A DNA stretch of 64,000 nt from Rhabditoides inermis (Eukaryota > Nematoda > Chromadorea > Rhabditida > Rhabditidae): assembly GCA_963966185.1 (NCBI GenBank), contig CAWZYM010000217.1, forward strand, positions 451,501 through 515,500, in the 5' to 3' direction. Under the pieces are notes generated by a model. The model saw only the letters and a program-made list of their open reading frames with translations, was not told the DNA's origin and ran no database searches. Positions 48,093 through 61,506 of the stretch are shown here, one piece after another (the stretch's first letter is position 1; every line of letters begins with the position of its first letter). Position numbers and translations under genes: made by a program.

Positions 48093-49299
48093 TCAGTACT
48101 TGTTGTTGTTATTGCGTAAGTGTGTCTTTCGATCATCTTGCAATGGTTTTACAGGGTAGGATTTATGGGATTTCTCGCGCTCGTTCTTTTCCATTTCCAT
48201 GAGGGTGGTGCTGAAAAATTGAATAGTGAATCATTTTTTTTCCGAAAAATATTGATTGATCGCGCTGACCAGAACTGGATGAGCTCAGGGGTGAAGTGTG
48301 CATGCATGTTGAGGCCAGACGGGACGGAGAAGACCCTCTCCAATGTGTTCTTCCGATCATTCTCCCTCCTCTTCTTCTCGATCAGATAGCGCTTCCGTCG
48401 GGGGGACACTGTGATCCAGAAGACCTGATAATGAAGTTTAGAAGATAATACATGAGACAGGGCCACACCTTGAGTATGTAAATGGTGATTTCCATACAGG
48501 TGATGAGGGACATTCCGAGACACATTCCCATGTTGCCGCCAATCGCGCCTGGAGTACAGAATCGTATAACTGTTTCATTCTATATGCATATTGTATACTT
48601 ACTGAGCACATCAGTAACGGAGCTGCCCTTGCTTTCCTCGTATTGAGTGAATGACAACTCTCGGAAGAAGACGTTGATAGCGATCACATTCTCTGCGATC
48701 TCCTCCCGAGGCCAGTCGGACACCTGCAACGAATTCGCATTTTTTGTGTCGACATAGGTATTTTTGTACCTCATTGACAATCCAGTTCACGGCTCCTTTT
48801 CTCAATCCTTCGCCATGCGAGTTGAAAGACTGATAGGACCAGGAAGAACATTCCAGCTGCAAAGGAAAGAGATGAGATGGGCGTGGCTTGAATAGGATGT
48901 ACCTTGCATTCGTCACACTGTGGCATCTTGATGTTCTCAGCTTGCGTTTCGTCGCTGTCGAACTTGGCCTCGAGACACGTGTACAACTGGAAAAAAAGAA
49001 GATACACTCGAACACAACGGACGGTTCAGGTATACATTTTTCGATCTACTAAATTAGTCGAACCTGTAGAGGGGAGCAGACGGGAAGTGTGGATTGCTGC
49101 TGGAAGATATCGGATTCCAGTCGGTAGAGAGACGGGATGCAGCCGCATACAGAAGAGAAGTACTTGGCCTGTCAACAACCACTGTCATAAGTGTCACGCT
49201 TTCATTTCAGTTCAATTTTTCCGTAGCAAGAGTTTCAGATCAAAATTTGATCGGTGTGATATTGGAGAAGGTGGAAAAGACAGAGCAAAGTGAAAGGAT

Positions 49300-49334
<35 letters not shown>

Positions 49335-51072
49335 GGAGGGAGAGAGAGGGAGAGAGAGAGATGATGCTCACCCTGCACATGTTGACACACCCCGCCCCCG
49401 TGTATGGCATGGTGGTGTTGTACCCGGCCGGCCAGTCCCTCCGACAGTTGCCCCACTCAATCTCTGGAAGCAACTCGTACTTGGACGCCACTATCTGAAA
49501 GTATTCGTAAATTCATGAAGCATATTAACTTTTTGATTAAGAGTAGACGCACGGCAGAGTATCCTCTGCCGCCGGGCGCTGCTGATATGCCCTCTGCCGA
49601 GAGATGGGCTATGGACTCCGGGGAGTGGATGTGGTAGCGTACGCCCTTCTCCAGAGTCTGACCGAACTGCGATGTAGAGTCGTCTAGAAGAGAGATGATA
49701 CGGAGATAGCGGCATGTGTACTGACTGGTGATGCTGTCGTATTCCTCCTCCCTATGTGAGTGGACAATGACTTGGAGGCCTCCGCCGGTTCCGGCAGTCA
49801 CCTGCTGGTGCATCCACACTGCCGGAGACGTCGACAGATCCAGACGGAAACACTTCCCGAGGTCCGTCTGCACTGACGTCACGTAGTCACAGCACCGGAA
49901 GCGACGACCTCCGAACGAACAGATCTTCAGCAGGTCACTGCACTCGAAACTGGAAAGACAATTGGTTTGACAAAATTCTTTTATTAGTGCACACATTTTT
50001 TATTGTATTTTGTTTGTTATGAAGGCAGGGAGTGAAAAGTGAATAGTATGAGCATTGTATGTTACTCACCCAGCATCTTCGTAGAAAGAGTCAAAATTGA
50101 AATTGGCGTTGGTGTTTTGGTAATCAATCAGAGCAGCTTCTCCTTTCTCCAGGTCCGAGAGGTTTGTTTTCGAAAACAACGTCGATACCTGGAAAAGTAT
50201 TGGGAAGAGGAGATCGAGAGATGGGGGGGCTCTCACGTCAATGTTGGTGGTAAGTAGATAGTCTAGCAGCTTGGTGGGGAACTGTCCGGTCGAATTGAGG
50301 TCTGCAACATTCTGTGTAAGAGGTGATTTCTCTACAACAAGATAGGTTACCCAAGACATGCGACTTCCTGATGGGATTGAATGAGCAAAGAGTGACTGCA
50401 GGAAAGTCCAGGCCGTCTGACAGATGAAACGATACTTCAGAAGACACTGGGTGAGCGGCGTGGTTCGTCACCAATTCGTAGATCTACATAAAATGCTTTC
50501 ATAAGCGTTGGTTTTCCCATGTTCCATAGTGACTCGAGATTTTAGTTCGTCGCGCAGATAAGAGATCATATCCCGATCACGATCGGTCGGTTTTTGCATT
50601 TTACAATGGTCAGTCCTCAGTACCGCAAACCGCACGAAATATTTATATTTTATCTGTTTACCTATTTTTCACAACTCATTAGTTCTGCTCACGTCAGTTG
50701 ATTAAAATTAACTTCCGATACTCGCTTATTCTGACATAAATGCCTCTCGAAAAACGTTTGTAATGTTCTTGTTCACCTGGAATACGAAGAATGTGATACT
50801 AGCAGACCACCAGATTGCCCACAGAAGACTCCCGATTCCCTTGCCATTATAGATACGTTTCGGGCCGTGGAGGGTGGTGGTTGCTGAAATGTGCATATGT
50901 ATATGCTTATCCCCTCTTTCTATTAGGTTACGGCAAGTTGAATAGACTTGAATCACTCACTTGTGAAGTGTTTGGTCTCCCTGTCTACCGAATAGGCCAC
51001 CTCTCCCAGTCCTCGTTTACACTCGATCGGACTCTGCTCAGACTCCCGGATGTCCCGCGACGAGCCATTCAT
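48093..51072 (-). CDS. DEG/ENaC sodium channel subunit 1, 587 aa
   Basis: Degenerin/epithelial sodium channel family, trimeric cation channels of the plasma membrane. Exons: 51072-50961, 50883-50777, 50483-50351, 50301-50237, 50188-50070, 49949-49726, 49683-49553, 49494-49372, 49168-49064, 48986-48903, 48856-48770, 48723-48603, 48548-48469, 48424-48270, 48210-48093. Phases close. Cytosolic HG motif (LHGPKRIYNGKGIG), TM1 (LLWAIWWSASITFFVFQ), post-TM1 FPAVTLCSFNPIRKS, Cys-rich ectodomain (MPQCDECKLECSSWSYQS at the exon 10/11 junction), pore region ending MGMCLGMSLITCMEI with the G-x-S selectivity filter, and a basic C-tail. ATG follows an acceptor-like cttcag. Tandem paralogue of subunit 2. Confidence 0.94.
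49301..49362. repeat. (GA)n array in DEG/ENaC 1 intron 8
   Basis: Sense TC, about 11 nt after the donor at 49371. Confidence 0.93.
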
Positions 51073-52690
51073 CGCGGGACTGCTGAAGCGACTTTGGCGT
51101 AAGTTCTGTTACCGTATGCTACTCACTTGGATGCCTTTCCAGTATTCTCCTTGCTATACCCCGACTCTGTGTCCAGGTAAAACGAAGCGTGTTTCACTCC
51201 ACACTCCATGTGTTAGGCAACTGGAAAGAGCAAACGTGGATGGAGTGAACTAAAGTTGAGTTGACAATGAAAAAGTATGATCTTCAAGCAACCAGGCGAG
51301 AACGGTTTCGAGACGATGGATCGATTGGATCAGATCAAGCTCAGACAGTGAGGAATGGGCCGAGGCATCGGAGAATATATAAGGTGGTTCGAGAATGTGA
51401 TAAAAGATTGGGGGGAACGCAAGACTCGCTTTCTCACGCGGCAGTGTGCAACTGAAACAACTGGGGTAAGGAGAGATCGCATCTCAAACGGTCAAACAAC
51501 CAACCAGTATCCAGTATCACTGACACTTTTTCTCCTGAATCAAACGGTAAGATAGTATCAGATGATCTTATCCTAAAATAACATCAGGACAGAGTGGAGC
51601 AATAGAAAGAGAAAACCGTATGCAAAAAGTTAGTATAAACGAGTTTTGTGTGAAAATCACACGCTTGTCAGTCAAGTTAGTAAGTACTCCGCGTATTTGT
51701 TTTACATTTCGGTTGTTGATTATGATCAGGGTTAGGGTAAAATTGTGTTGGTCAGTTAGCGAAAGTACAAAATGTCGAGAGTTAACTGTACTTAGCAGAA
51801 AAAAAGGAATGTACTGCTTTGAGTTATGGAGACAAACTCTGAAGGGTTAGGGATTCTTCTACAATCTGAAGTTCGGCTCGTTCGGCTGGGAAATAAAGGT
51901 AAAATGTCGTTAGGAATTAAGGAATTCTTTTTGGTTGTAAGGAACTATATTTGTAAAGTTTTTAGATCATCTTATTAACTCCAAAAAGACAATTACGTTT
52001 ATTTGGTCTCAACCAGTACTTCCCTGTTCACATTCTCGTTCTTCCGTTTACTGATCTCTTTTTGACTTCTGACTTCTCTCTTTCGGTTCACTGCAAACGT
52101 TTTCTATCACTTTTTACTCATTGAAGTAGCAACGAAGTTGATCTCGTGATCGTATAGAAGTAATTTTTAAAGTGAATAAAAGTATTGTAGGCTCTTCGAT
52201 TCCACCTTTTCCCGTCATCCCTATTCGATATGCCAATCCATCATACTATCACATCATACGGAAACAGTGTGATGTGTGACAGAAATCAGGATGCTTCCCA
52301 CATGATATCATAACAACACACATTGAACTGTTCATCTACTGGGAATGCAAATGATCTTGCGAACAGTTGAAAAGGTGAGAAACGAAAGGTGATAGAAGTC
52401 GTGTGATTGGCTGCGCGCCTCTCTCGCGCATCCAAGATGTGTGACAGTGTGACACATTCATCAAATCGAGCCGCTTTTATCACGAAAAGCTTTTGTGTGC
52501 ATTTTGTAGTAAACAAGTGCACAAGACAAATGAACCGTATTTATAAATACCTAGAATGTACAGGCCTAACCTAGACCCTAACAAATACATTTTTGTAAAA
52601 TGCGAACATACACATACACGTATAAAAAGTTGAACACGAAACTGCTTGGAGTAAAGCGGAGTGAGATCGGAGAGGCGGGTGAGAGAGGGG
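51073..52690. other. Intergenic between the two DEG/ENaC genes
   Basis: 1.6 kb, AT-rich, no coding signal. Too long for a typical nematode operon spacer. Confidence 0.55.
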
Positions 52691-52852
52691 CTAGTACTTG
52701 TTGTAGAACTGTTTCAAGCCATCCTCCTTGAGGGGGTCGACGGGAACACCGGGGAAGAACTGGGAACGATCACGCTTGTACCTCTCCATCAAGACGGTGC
52801 TGGAAAGGGATGGGATCATCACTCTTTCTCTCTCTCTCCCTCTCTCTCACTA

Positions 52853-52909
<57 letters not shown>

Positions 52910-53308
52910 CTCACCAGAACTGTACGAGTTCGGGCGTGACCTCTGCCCCTCTGCTGGCGAGGTCTGATTGGACGGAGAAGACGTTCCTCTCCAGCTTTCC
53001 CTTCCTGTCCTTCTCGTTTCTCTTCTTCTCTATCAGATATCGCTTCCGGCGGGGCGAGAGAGTGATCCAGAAGACCTAAAATGGAACAGTTTATCATTGA
53101 AAGATAGGAGATGGAGGGTGGGAGGGAGGAAGCAAGGGTGAGAGCGAGAGAGGAAAAGGAAGAGAGAAGAAATGGAGGAAAATGGAGGTTTCGCACCTTG
53201 AGTATGTATATTGCGATCTCCATACAGGTGATGAGAGACATTCCGAGACACATTCCCATGTTGCCTCCAATAGCACCTGAAGAATAGTGTTCATATAGAC
53301 TGGACTCT

Positions 53309-53350
<42 letters not shown>

Positions 53351-54821
53351 CCCCCTCTCTCTTTGTCTCGTAACTCACTGAGCACATCCGTGACTGAGCT
53401 GCCCTTGCTTTCCTCGTATTGAGTGAAGGACAACTCTCGGAAGAAGACATTGATAGCGATCACATTCTCCGCGATCTCCTCCCGAGGCCAGTCGGACACC
53501 TGAATCCAATCCATCTTAGGCGAGCAATGAAGTTTCTTACACTTCCAAGCGGGTGAGTGATGCGTGCGTGGAACTCAGTGCAGTGATAAACAGTCACACC
53601 TGATCGACTCACCTCGTTCACTATCCAGTTCACTGCTCCGTTTCGCAGTCCCTCTCCGTAGGAATTGAATGACTGATAGGACCAGGAGGAGCATTCCAGC
53701 TGCAAGGGATATGGGTTAGATGGGCGTGGCTTGAGTGGGCGGTACCTTGCATTCGTCACACTGTGGCATCTTGATGTTCTCGGCCTGTGTCTCGTCGCTG
53801 TCGAATTTCGCCTCGAGACACGTGTATAACTGAGCAGTTAGTATAATAACCAACATCGCACCACATTGGAAGTAGACTCACCTGTAATGGAGAGCAGACC
53901 GGTACGGAATGCGACTGCGGGAAGAGGTCCGAGTCGAGTCGGTAGATCGAGGGAACGCAGCCACACACAGACGAGAAGTAGTTGGCCTGCAGAGAGAGTG
54001 TCATGGTGGAAAAAGAGTGGGGGACGCACCCTGCACAGGTTGATGCAGGTGGAGCCGGTGTAGGGCATTGTGGTGTTGTACCCTGCCGGCCAGTCCCTCC
54101 GACAGTTGCCCCATTCATTCTCCGGAAGCAACTCGTACTTGGAGGCCACTATCTGAAGGAAAGACATGAGAGGAGGAGGGGTGGGTGAGACGCACCGCCG
54201 AGTATACCCTGGCTCCCGGGGCTGCTGAGATGCCCTCTGCCGACAAGTGAGCCACGCTGTTGTTCGAATGGATGTGGTAGCGCACCCCGTTCTCCAAAGC
54301 TTGCCCGAACTGCGAAGTCGTGTCGTCTGAAGAAACGTTAAAATACTTTTACTCCAAACACATTGAAGGAGGAAAGAAGAAGAAAGGGGGTATGCACTGA
54401 CTTGTGATGCTGTCGTATTCCTCCTCCCTGTGTGAGTGGACGATGACTTGGAGGCCTCCGCCGGTTCCGGCAGTCACCTGCTGGTGCATCCACACTGCCG
54501 GAGACGTCGACAGATCCAGACGGAAACATTTCCCGAGGTCCGTCTGCACTGACGTCACGTAGTCACAGCACCGGAAGCGACGACCCCCGAACGAACAGAT
54601 CTTCAGCAGGTCACTGCACTCGAAACTGGAAAAAAACGATGCAAATAAGGGGTAGAGATAAATGGAAAGAGAATTGCACTAACCCAGCATCCTTATAGAA
54701 TGTGTTGAAGTCAAAGCTGGGGTTGGTGCTCAAATACTTCATGAGCTCCGACTCTCCCTCGTCCAGGTCAGTCTGGTTGAGGTTCATGTAGAGGGTAGAG
54801 ACCTGTAAGAGGGTGATATGG

Positions 54822-54860
<39 letters not shown>

Positions 54861-55587
54861 AGGGAGAGAGAGAGAGAGGGAGAGAGAGAGGGAGAGAGAG
54901 AGAACACTCACATCAATGTTCGTGGTAAGTAGATAGTCTAGCAGCTTGGTGGGGAACTGTCCGGTCGAATTGAGGTCTGCAACATTCTGTGTAAGAGGTG
55001 ATTTCTCTTGAAAACGATAGGTTACCCAAGACATGCGACTTCCGGATGGGATTGAATGAGCACAGGGTGACTGCAGGAAAGTCCAGGCCGTCAGAGAGAT
55101 GGAACGAGACTCCAGAAGACACCGGGTGCGCAACGTGGTTCTTCACCAACTCGTAGATCTGAAAGGATGTGAGGAATTGCGTCCATAGTTCCCCTTCTCC
55201 CTCTTTCTCCTTCCCCTCTCACTGCGGGGGTGAGTGGGCTCAAAACTTGAGCTGTGCCCATGCGCGTTTGATTCCTTGATCGCATACAGAATAGACGGTG
55301 ACCGATCGGGTTATGCTATTCCAATCTTCTCACAGCTCATTCTCGGATCGTGAGCGGTCGAAGCACGCCACTATATAAGCACACAGTAGCACACGCATCC
55401 TACCACTGTCACTAGCTATCACTGTTCACTCTACTGATGATTTCTCTCGTTCTGTTACCTGGAATATGAATAGTCCACTGCTGGCAGCCATCCACACAGC
55501 CCACAGCAGCCACGCGATTCCCTTGCCATAGTAGATGCGCTTCGGACCGTGGAGGGTGGTCGTCGCTGCAAGGAACATATACTCATC

Positions 55588-55625
<38 letters not shown>

Positions 55626-56151
55626 ATCTCTCTCTCTCCCTCTCTTTCTCTGGTCGCTGCAACGTGTCGGCTCGTATCCTACTGTATCATGTGGCACTCA
55701 CCGGTGAAGTGTTTCGTCTCCCTGTCGACCGAGTAGATGATATCGCCCTCCTTCCATCTGTGCAGTGACTCCTCCGTTTTGTGCACCAGAATCGATGCCT
55801 TTCGCTTCAGCTTCGTTGTTGAAGCGCTAAAACGGAAATCGTCTCGAGATGTTGAATATTGGAGCGAAAACATGCATGTCATCCCTTTGTGTGACAACCG
55901 TTATGGTACGCGTCAGTGACATCAGTGTTTACCATGAATTGGTATGGCTACGGAAACGACCGGTCACGAAAAGGCAAAGGGCACTCGCCATCGGAAGTGG
56001 CTGTTTACAGTAACAAGCGATGTAAGCTGGCTATGGCAATAGATGTACCGTACCTGGACATTCTCTCGGTGCTCGCTGAGCTGTGCCTCTGCGAGTCGAG
56101 GTCGCCCACATCCAGGTAGAAATGAGCGTGCTTTTCAGGAACGACCTCCAT
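52691..56151 (-). CDS. DEG/ENaC sodium channel subunit 2, 623 aa
   Basis: Paralogue of subunit 1. Exons: 56151-56054, 55826-55702, 55565-55459, 55158-55026, 54976-54912, 54802-54684, 54625-54402, 54326-54196, 54152-54030, 53986-53882, 53829-53746, 53699-53613, 53499-53379, 53276-53197, 53075-52915, 52799-52691. Phases close. Same landmarks: LHGPKRIYYGKGIA, TM1, FPAVTLCSFNPIRKS, Cys-rich domain, GMCLGMSLITCMEI pore and VFWITLSPRRKRYL tail; both proteins end in NKY. The N-terminus is 36 residues longer than in subunit 1. The chosen ATG lies 7 nt after a strong acceptor (gtgttgcag), which may be a trans-splice site; a further 5' exon cannot be excluded. Confidence 0.92.
52824..52907. repeat. (TC)n array in DEG/ENaC 2 intron 15
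   Basis: Sense GA, starts 8 nt after the donor at 52914. Confidence 0.93.
53310..53360. repeat. (TC)n array in DEG/ENaC 2 intron 13
   Basis: Sense GA, about 20 nt after the donor at 53378. Confidence 0.92.
54827..54902. repeat. (GA)n array in DEG/ENaC 2 intron 5
   Basis: Sense TC, about 9 nt after the donor at 54911. Confidence 0.93.
55594..55650. repeat. (TC)n array in DEG/ENaC 2 intron 2
   Basis: CT repeat with ATC and CCC interruptions. Confidence 0.9.
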
Positions 56152-56790
56152 CCAAGCACTGCAACACAATCATGACAAGTACATGGAGAGAACGCGAGAG
56201 TCATGAACAATAATGAACCAACGGAGAGAGTAAATCATCGACACACGTGACAAGTACAACAACGTTGGCCCAGACGACGCCAATGAGTGCAGAGTAGGTA
56301 GGAAAAGGAAAGGACGAGTGTATGCGAAACACTCGCCAAGTACACTGCGCACTGGCAGACTGCATCTAGGGGAGCGGCTATGCGACATACAATGGAGACT
56401 CGAAATGCTATCACGGAGCGCTTCAAAGGAACCGCGATCAACAATGCGATGTTGATCTTGTGGTCTCAATTCAATGACATCACTTCCGGTGACGGTTCGA
56501 GATGGGAGTGTTGTCGAGATCAAAGAGGCAAATGTCGCGTTTTGAATGGTTACATAAATACCGTAGGCGATAAAGTTTAGGAAGAAGTAAGAACAGAAGG
56601 GAGGGATGCGGCAAGATATGTGAAAGAGAATACCGTAGATGGGTGTTACTGTGAGCGGTCGGGTCTCGACTCTCGACCGGTCAAATCACCAGCAACACAC
56701 GGCGACCTTTTTGCGGAAGCGAACACCGGGCCGGACAAAAATGAACCGGAGCATGGAATCTTATATACGCGGAGCAATCGTGTCTGATGA

Positions 56791-56802
56791 TCTCTCTCTC
56801 CC

Positions 56803-56867
<65 letters not shown>

Positions 56868-56875
56868 TTCTCTAC
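56791..56875. repeat. (TC)n array
   Basis: CT repeat, mostly pure. Confidence 0.93.
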
Positions 56876-57561
56876 AATGAAACACGTCAGCGGGTGAGAG
56901 AACGGGTGCAATAAACGGAGTGCGGGTAGGGGAGTTGGATCAAAGTGTGTGCTCCGGTGGCGCGGGTGGCAGAGTGAGTCACTCCACTCACTCGCCACAC
57001 TCCTTATATAGTTGATCGGAGCGGCGAGGCTCGGCGACCGGTCAACTCCCCTACTCACACACATACATACATCACTCCTCCTCCCGAGTTCTCTCCCTCA
57101 AAAGATGCCATCGTCCTCCTTCCGCCAAACGAAACGCATAAATAGTTTTAGAGCACGCGACAATACAACAAACGACGCTCTGACTATAAACGATACGGCG
57201 CGCACTCACTCAGACTGGTTGAGTGAGTTGCGATTACTACAGCGTACGCAATCGAGTACCCTGCCTTATATGGCATGCCTTTTTAGACCTAATGTTTATC
57301 CGTACCGGTAGGATTCCGCTGTTCAACAGTTCAATCACTACTGTTCCGTAAGCCAAATCCCTAGTGATTTCTTTCGATAAAAGTGTGGCGCTCGTTTTAC
57401 GGTAGTCATTTCCCTCACCGTTTACTCCGTTTACGGTCTACTACATACATGCGATGCGAGAGAGTGTGTCTGTGTGTGGTTTGTTTAGGGGTAAGTCCGC
57501 GTCATATTTGCAGGTTTTGTTGTCCCGTGCTGGGCGCGACAGTTAAACTTGTCGTCGTCTC

Positions 57562-57568
<7 letters not shown>

Positions 57569-57606
<38 letters not shown>
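57569..57606. repeat. (TC)n array
   Basis: Pure CT repeat. Confidence 0.93.
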
Positions 57607-57608
<2 letters not shown>

Positions 57609-58401
57609 AACACGTGTTCTATCACGCACTCCCTTCTTTCTATGGCCAAGTGGCTATGGGTGCCACTTTTGAGCGTATGATCTCCGTGTTTGATTTCCCT
57701 TTTTTGTACCATTATTACTGGGGTAAACTGCGGAGCGGGTGTGAACTATGGTTGTTGCATTTCCGAATTCTGCAGGCAAAATTTTTCTAAAAAGGGATCG
57801 TGCGCCTTTTTTGACTCTTTTTTTTGTGAAGAGTAAACGGTTGGAAGCGGCAAGTAACGTGCATTTTCGGTGGTATATGACGACATGGCAGCGAAAAAGT
57901 GAACTCGCGAACCGAAGATAGTATCAGCACCGGCGACCTGCGATCCCCTTTTGCACACAAACACAAACACTCGTCAAGTATCATAGAAAAAATATTTATT
58001 CGATTATTACAAAGATACATCACACACTCAACTCAATACATCTGATTCACTATATACATCACGCTACAGTATGGCAAGTATATCAATATACCGTAAAAGT
58101 AGTCTCTTAAAAATTAAAATTGACACAACAATATTCTGAAAAAGACAATAGCAGAGGCTCCTTGATAGAATTCGCAAATACGAGTACGAGCAGCCATACA
58201 AAGGGAAACACTCATTAACTAAATACAAACTCAAAAGACGAAAAACTAAAAGTAATAAAGTAATAAAACATACTGTAAGTGATAGAGAGAAAACTACACT
58301 CTGTAAGAGACCCTCATCGGCTAGAAACGCGAAACTTTTTTGAAAGGGCGCGCGGGTACAGTACCATCTGTTGGAATGGTTTTGATGAGACTACCTGCAG
58401 A

Positions 58402-59133
58402 TCATACGGCGCGGAAGGACACGCTTTCGTGTAGGGGGTGTTCGAGGGTGTACTTGATGGCCAGCTCCCGCTGCTGTCCGGCTGCCAGCGTGGCCGTCCA
58501 CTCCAGGATGTGCTCGCGGGTGAGACGCGCCTCCTCCGCGCCATGCGCCTTCGTACCACGCACGTCCGGACACACGATCGCGATCTGCAACATACAAACA
58601 GTGACCTCATCTGCTGTTTCGGATGTATGCGGGAAGGTTTCATATGAAGTAGAAACGACTGGGTACCTTGATCTTGTCGTCGGTGCTCTTGGGGATCTGC
58701 TCCCTGACGGTGACTCGCACCGACTGCGCTGCTTTGGCGTTGCGAAGCGAGACGACCCTCTCGTGAGTGACCAGCGTCGACTTGGACATGAAACCCACCT
58801 ACAATCGCCCGGGTGACGCGCCGTCCCAAGCAAGCGAGTGGTGCATATGTGATAGTCAGTGATGAGAGACCGGCAGAGCACTAGTACTAGTATGCAGGAC
58901 GATATGCGGATGCTTACCTGTTCCTGCTGTCTCGTGGGTGTCTTGTATTCGATCTTGACAGATGGATCCACTCCCAGCGAACACTTGAACTCGTCTCCGG
59001 GAGCGATCGCGCGAAGGTGCGTCTGCAGGGGGAGAGATGAGAGAGGGAAGGAGAGAGAGAGAGAGGGAGGGAGGGAGAGGGAGAGAGAGAGAGGAGGGGG
59101 AGAGAGAGGGGGGAGAGAGGAGGGAGAGAGAGA

Positions 59134-59172
<39 letters not shown>

Positions 59173-61469
59173 CCCGCGCACCTTGGCGACGAAGCTATTG
59201 TTGAGGTATATGGCAGCGTCTCCGGGAAGGAGAGGATGCGGAGACGAGTTCGTCACCTAAAGTGTTTGAAATGCGACAGTGCCAATAAAGTATTGTTAAA
59301 TTCTGTAAAATGTGCGAATTCATGAGTTTTCAAAAATCTTTACATATGACGTGAGTGAAACGTACCACCGCGGAGAGATAGGCGCTGGCGGATCGAGACG
59401 GGACGCAGTCGTGGAGGAATGCACACGCCAGGTCCGTCTGGAATACGATGTATCAGATCTGCATTGATCGCGGTTACGGTAGTATCGTACCTGTGCGACG
59501 AGCACCTTGTGCTCTGTGCCATTCGAGGGTACGGTGACCGGGCGGGCGATGGAGAAGCAAGTGGAGACGAGGTTGTCGACACTCTGAACACACACCATAC
59601 TCTCTCTCCCTCTCTCTTTCTCCCTCTCTTCCTCTCTCTCTCTCCATCTCTCCCCCCTCCCCTTCTCTCTCTCCCTCCCTCTCCCCTTTTCTCTCTCTCT
59701 CTATCTCTCCTCCTCTCCCCTTCTCTCGCTCCTCTTTCTTTCCCCTTCTCTCTCTCCCCCTCCCCCTCTCTCTCTCTCTCACCGGCTGCGACACGCTGCT
59801 CTCCTCGCTGCTCCTCTGCGCGAACCGGTACATGGCCGCCGCGTCGACTATCTCATTCATGTCGAACGATCCGAATCCCATGTCCTGCACGGTCTGCGTG
59901 TGGTGTGAGAGAGGCTGAGTGTGTGCCTACCTCTTCTGACGCCGCCGTCATCAGCTGCTTCCGGCGCGCCGCCGACGACGCCTGCCGCTGGCGCATGCTG
60001 GAAAGGGAGTTGGGAGAGGGAGAGGAGGAAGAACACTCACTGTCTGCTGGGTCGATGTATGCTTGCTGTGAGTGGGGCGAGCTGCGGGGCGCACCCGCCC
60101 ACCGAGGGAGCCGCCGTCGACAGAACCAGCTCGGCCTGGCGCCAGTCGTCGCCAGTGTTCTGCTCCACCAGACCGTAGTAGCACAGCTGCAAGCCCATGT
60201 AACTACAAACTTCAGTACCCATGAGTACCGTACCTTGACAGTGCTCGGCTGGGCGTCGTCTCCGCCGACGGTGCTGGCTCGGATGTCGTAGGCAGGCTTC
60301 CAGCTGGCGCAGTACACCTGATAGGAGACGAACAGCTCCACGTCGCCCGCCTGGTCCATCTCCACCACAATCGAGATGTTCCTGGAAGGAATTGAGTGTC
60401 CCTCTGTTTGTTTCAAGTTCGTGTGAGGAATGAGTGAGTATACGGAGTTTCGACCAAGGAGTGTGTGTGGTATTCCTATCTGTCTGTGTGCCCACCTCTT
60501 GACGGAGTCGTACTCGTATCCGCACCGCAGCTGGTCCACCCTCCTCTCCAGCTGCTCTGCCCTCTCTGCGAGTGCCTCGCACTCCCGCTGCCGCCCACGC
60601 ATCTCTGTCTTCAGATTGCCCACCGTCTCGCCTGCAACACAGCTAGTATAGATTTTTTTTAACTAGTAGTACTCAGAAAAAAACTAGTAGTTCGTGATTT
60701 TACTGGTCTTGGATTGTTTGTGCTATGAGATCATTTCCCTACTAACTACAGTTTGCAATAAAACCAGATCACTCTCTGTTTTCTTGATCTCGTGTTTCTT
60801 TATTTTATGGTCTCGTTAACCATGATCCATGAAGTCACAATGTTCTTCTACCCACTCTCCTCCATTCTTCCACAGATGACGGCTGTGATTGTTAGTCTCT
60901 CTGTTTTCTCCCCTCGTCCAGGTTTACAACCACCCTTTATCGCTACCTCTATATCAAATTAACCAATTTGTTTACCGATTTGTGTTGATAAGGGGAGTAG
61001 TCATGATGATCTTCTAATAGTTTTGCCATTTTCCATGCTCTTCCCGCATTTGCACGCGAGTGCGATTACGCCTATCGCCTGCCGGAAACTGATCGTCGGT
61101 CGAACATAGGCTCACAACGTGGCGCTACAGTACTCACACACCTTTTATCTCACACACCTTTTATGAGAGCTACGGATGCTATCGTAACTACACAAGAAAA
61201 CATGCGGCTACATTGGCTTACCGTAATACTTGAGGAAGGAGGCGAGGTTGCTGAGTGAGTCTTCATTCATGAGGAATCCGATGGAGGAGGCCCCGATGGA
61301 AGAGAGTGACTGGCTGCCGGCCAGAGAGTGCCTCCTTGCCATCAGATGGGGAGGGGGAGGGGACGAGTCCGGAGTGAGGGGAGACGCCGCCGGAGCCGGA
61401 CCAGAAGCTATCTGAAAGATCCTCCACCTTGTCCTTGTTTCCACCGAATATAAAAAAAATGGGAGAGGA

Positions 61470-61506
<37 letters not shown>

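Larger units (their letters stand above)
56152..58401. other. Intergenic: 5' of DEG/ENaC 2, 3' of the DUF4139 gene
   Basis: No gene seen. Contains (TC)n arrays at 56791-56875 and 57569-57606. A minus-strand AATAAA (plus 57995-58000) could serve the DUF4139 gene. Confidence 0.5.

Noticed and set aside
50332..50350. A 19-nt intron (gtaacc...gtag) in both DEG/ENaC genes
   Set aside because: It would restore frame and its middle differs between paralogues, but the acceptor 30 nt further (gttgcag) also restores frame, gives a 49-nt intron of normal size and joins FNPIRKSHV to a DLNSTG segment as expected for the family.
51720..51740. Telomere-like ttaggg near 51730
   Set aside because: A single chance occurrence, not an array.
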